13,786 nt of DNA from an uncultured bacterium (lineage in GTDB: Bacteria > Chloroflexota > Anaerolineae > JACIWP01). Each line of letters starts with the position of its first letter. The first letter of the stretch is position 1. Positions 13,101-13,786 of this stretch are shown one piece after another. Under the pieces are notes generated by a model. It was not told the DNA's origin, made no database searches, and saw nothing but the letters and a program-made list of their open reading frames with translations. The stretch spans positions 1 through 13,786 of the forward strand of contig CAIQJD010000689.1 in NCBI GenBank assembly GCA_903872005.1. The letters run 5' to 3'. Made by a program: the position numbers and the translations under genes.

Positions 13101-13786
13101 AACCGCGTCCTCTCTTCGTCTTCCTGACCGCGCTCCTTTTCTATCTGCTCACCCTGGCCCCGACGGTGCTGTGGGGCGATGACGCTGAGTACCAACGCCG
13201 CGCCTACACGCTGGAATTGGGCGCCGGCGTCAACGACCATCCGCTCTATCTGGTCTGGGCGCATCTCTTCACCTTGCTCCCCGTGGGAGATGTCGCCGGC
13301 CGCGTCAATCTCTGCTCCGCGGTCAGCGGTGCGGCCGGCGTGGGGCTGGTCTATGCCCTGTTGCGCCGGCGCATGGGCGTCGCGCCGGCTTTGGCCGGCG
13401 CCGGCGCGTTGGCCCTGTCGCAAGGTTACTGGATGCACGCCGTCCGCGCCGAGGTCTATACCACCTATCTGGCGCTCTTCGCCCTCTCGCTCTATGCCGG
13501 CGCGCGCTACATGGAGCGCCGGCAGCCAGGCTGGCTGGCGCTGGCCGGCGGAGCGTGGGGCCTTTCGGCTGCGGCGCACTTGCTGGCTCTCACGGCGCTG
13601 CCGGCGCTGCTCTTGCTGGGCGTATGGTCGCTGCGGCGTGGCCGGGCAGGGGATGCGCTTGCCAGCGCGGCCGGCGCCGTTGCCGGTCTGGCTCCCCTGG
13701 CGTTCTTCCTGCTGGCGGCCGGCCCGGCGAAGCTGGCCGGCCAACTGTCGGACACGGCCTTGTCCAGCGCCGCGCTGGCGCCGGCG
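13097..13786 (+). CDS. DUF2723-family polytopic membrane protein, N-terminal part (runs off the window)
   Basis: The first 230 codons are present and the frame is open to the end of the window. The sequence begins with a membrane segment (PLFVFLTALLFYLL), then the motif LAPTVLWGDDAEYQRRAYTL. Next come GVNDHPLYLVWAHLFTLLPVGDVAGRVNL (in two blocks) and further hydrophobic helices with Ala/Leu/Gly-rich sequence. The Asp-Asp-Ala-Glu, His-Pro-Leu-Tyr and RVNL elements match the N-terminal pattern of DUF2723 proteins, GT-C-fold membrane proteins related to O-mannosyltransferases that use lipid-linked sugars. The start ATG overlaps the recF stop as ATGA, indicating translational coupling. The catalytic carboxylate would be in the GDDAE loop. 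The sugar and acceptor are unknown. Confidence 0.82.
   Translation, partial: MKPRPLFVFLTALLFYLLTLAPTVLWGDDAEYQRRAYTLELGAGVNDHPLYLVWAHLFTLLPVGDVAGRVNLCSAVSGAAGVGLVYALLRRRMGVAPALAGAGALALSQGYWMHAVRAEVYTTYLALFALSLYAGARYMERRQPGWLALAGGAWGLSAAAHLLALTALPALLLLGVWSLRRGRAGDALASAAGAVAGLAPLAFFLLAAGPAKLAGQLSDTALSSAALAPA

Overview
The window looks like a fragment of a GC-rich bacterial chromosome, most likely a Chloroflexota (Anaerolineae/Caldilineae-like) organism. This is inferred from gene style, from the very high density of the hexamer GCCGGC, and from the mix of anaerobe-type iron-sulfur proteins with MoxR, a DUF2207-like protein and a DUF2723 protein. No marker gene fixes the taxonomy. No rRNA, tRNA, CRISPR array, transposase or phage gene was seen. 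Coding density is high and no gene-free stretch exceeds 300 bases.

Left part, minus strand (1-4815). Reading in the direction of transcription, an alpha/beta hydrolase with an N-terminal membrane anchor is followed by a 4-base-overlapping Crp/Fnr-type regulator. Next comes a perfect TGTGA-N6-TCACA operator, then an apparent operon of two ferredoxins (the second fused to a zinc ribbon), a cysteine-rich small protein and a class I SAM methyltransferase. The operator is centred 41.5 bases upstream of the start point predicted from a TATACT box, which is the class II activator position. A hairpin terminator candidate follows. Then comes a MoxR-type AAA+ ATPase with its own good sigma-70-like promoter, an inverted-repeat intergenic segment, and the first 48 codons of a probable B12-binding radical SAM protein that starts with TTG.

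Right part, plus strand (4949-13786). A divergent promoter region separates the two halves. A long co-directional run follows: a small conserved CxxC protein, a PRPP-synthetase-family enzyme, a three-gene cassette, a coiled-coil protein, a membrane winged-helix/zinc-ribbon protein, RecF, and the start of a DUF2723 (protein O-mannosyltransferase-like) membrane protein.

The most unusual content is the three-gene cassette at 6336-10048. A signal-peptide/one-TM protein ends in a 53-residue tail built from CHSA repeats (13 Cys, 11 His). One base later begins a nitroreductase, and four bases after that a radical SAM/SPASM protein with a PqqD-like N-terminal domain. This has the genetic shape of a RiPP-type modification system in which the repeat tail of a membrane protein is the substrate. 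That reading is an inference from architecture and context and has not been shown. The coiled-coil protein and the winged-helix/zinc-ribbon protein that follow may or may not belong to it.
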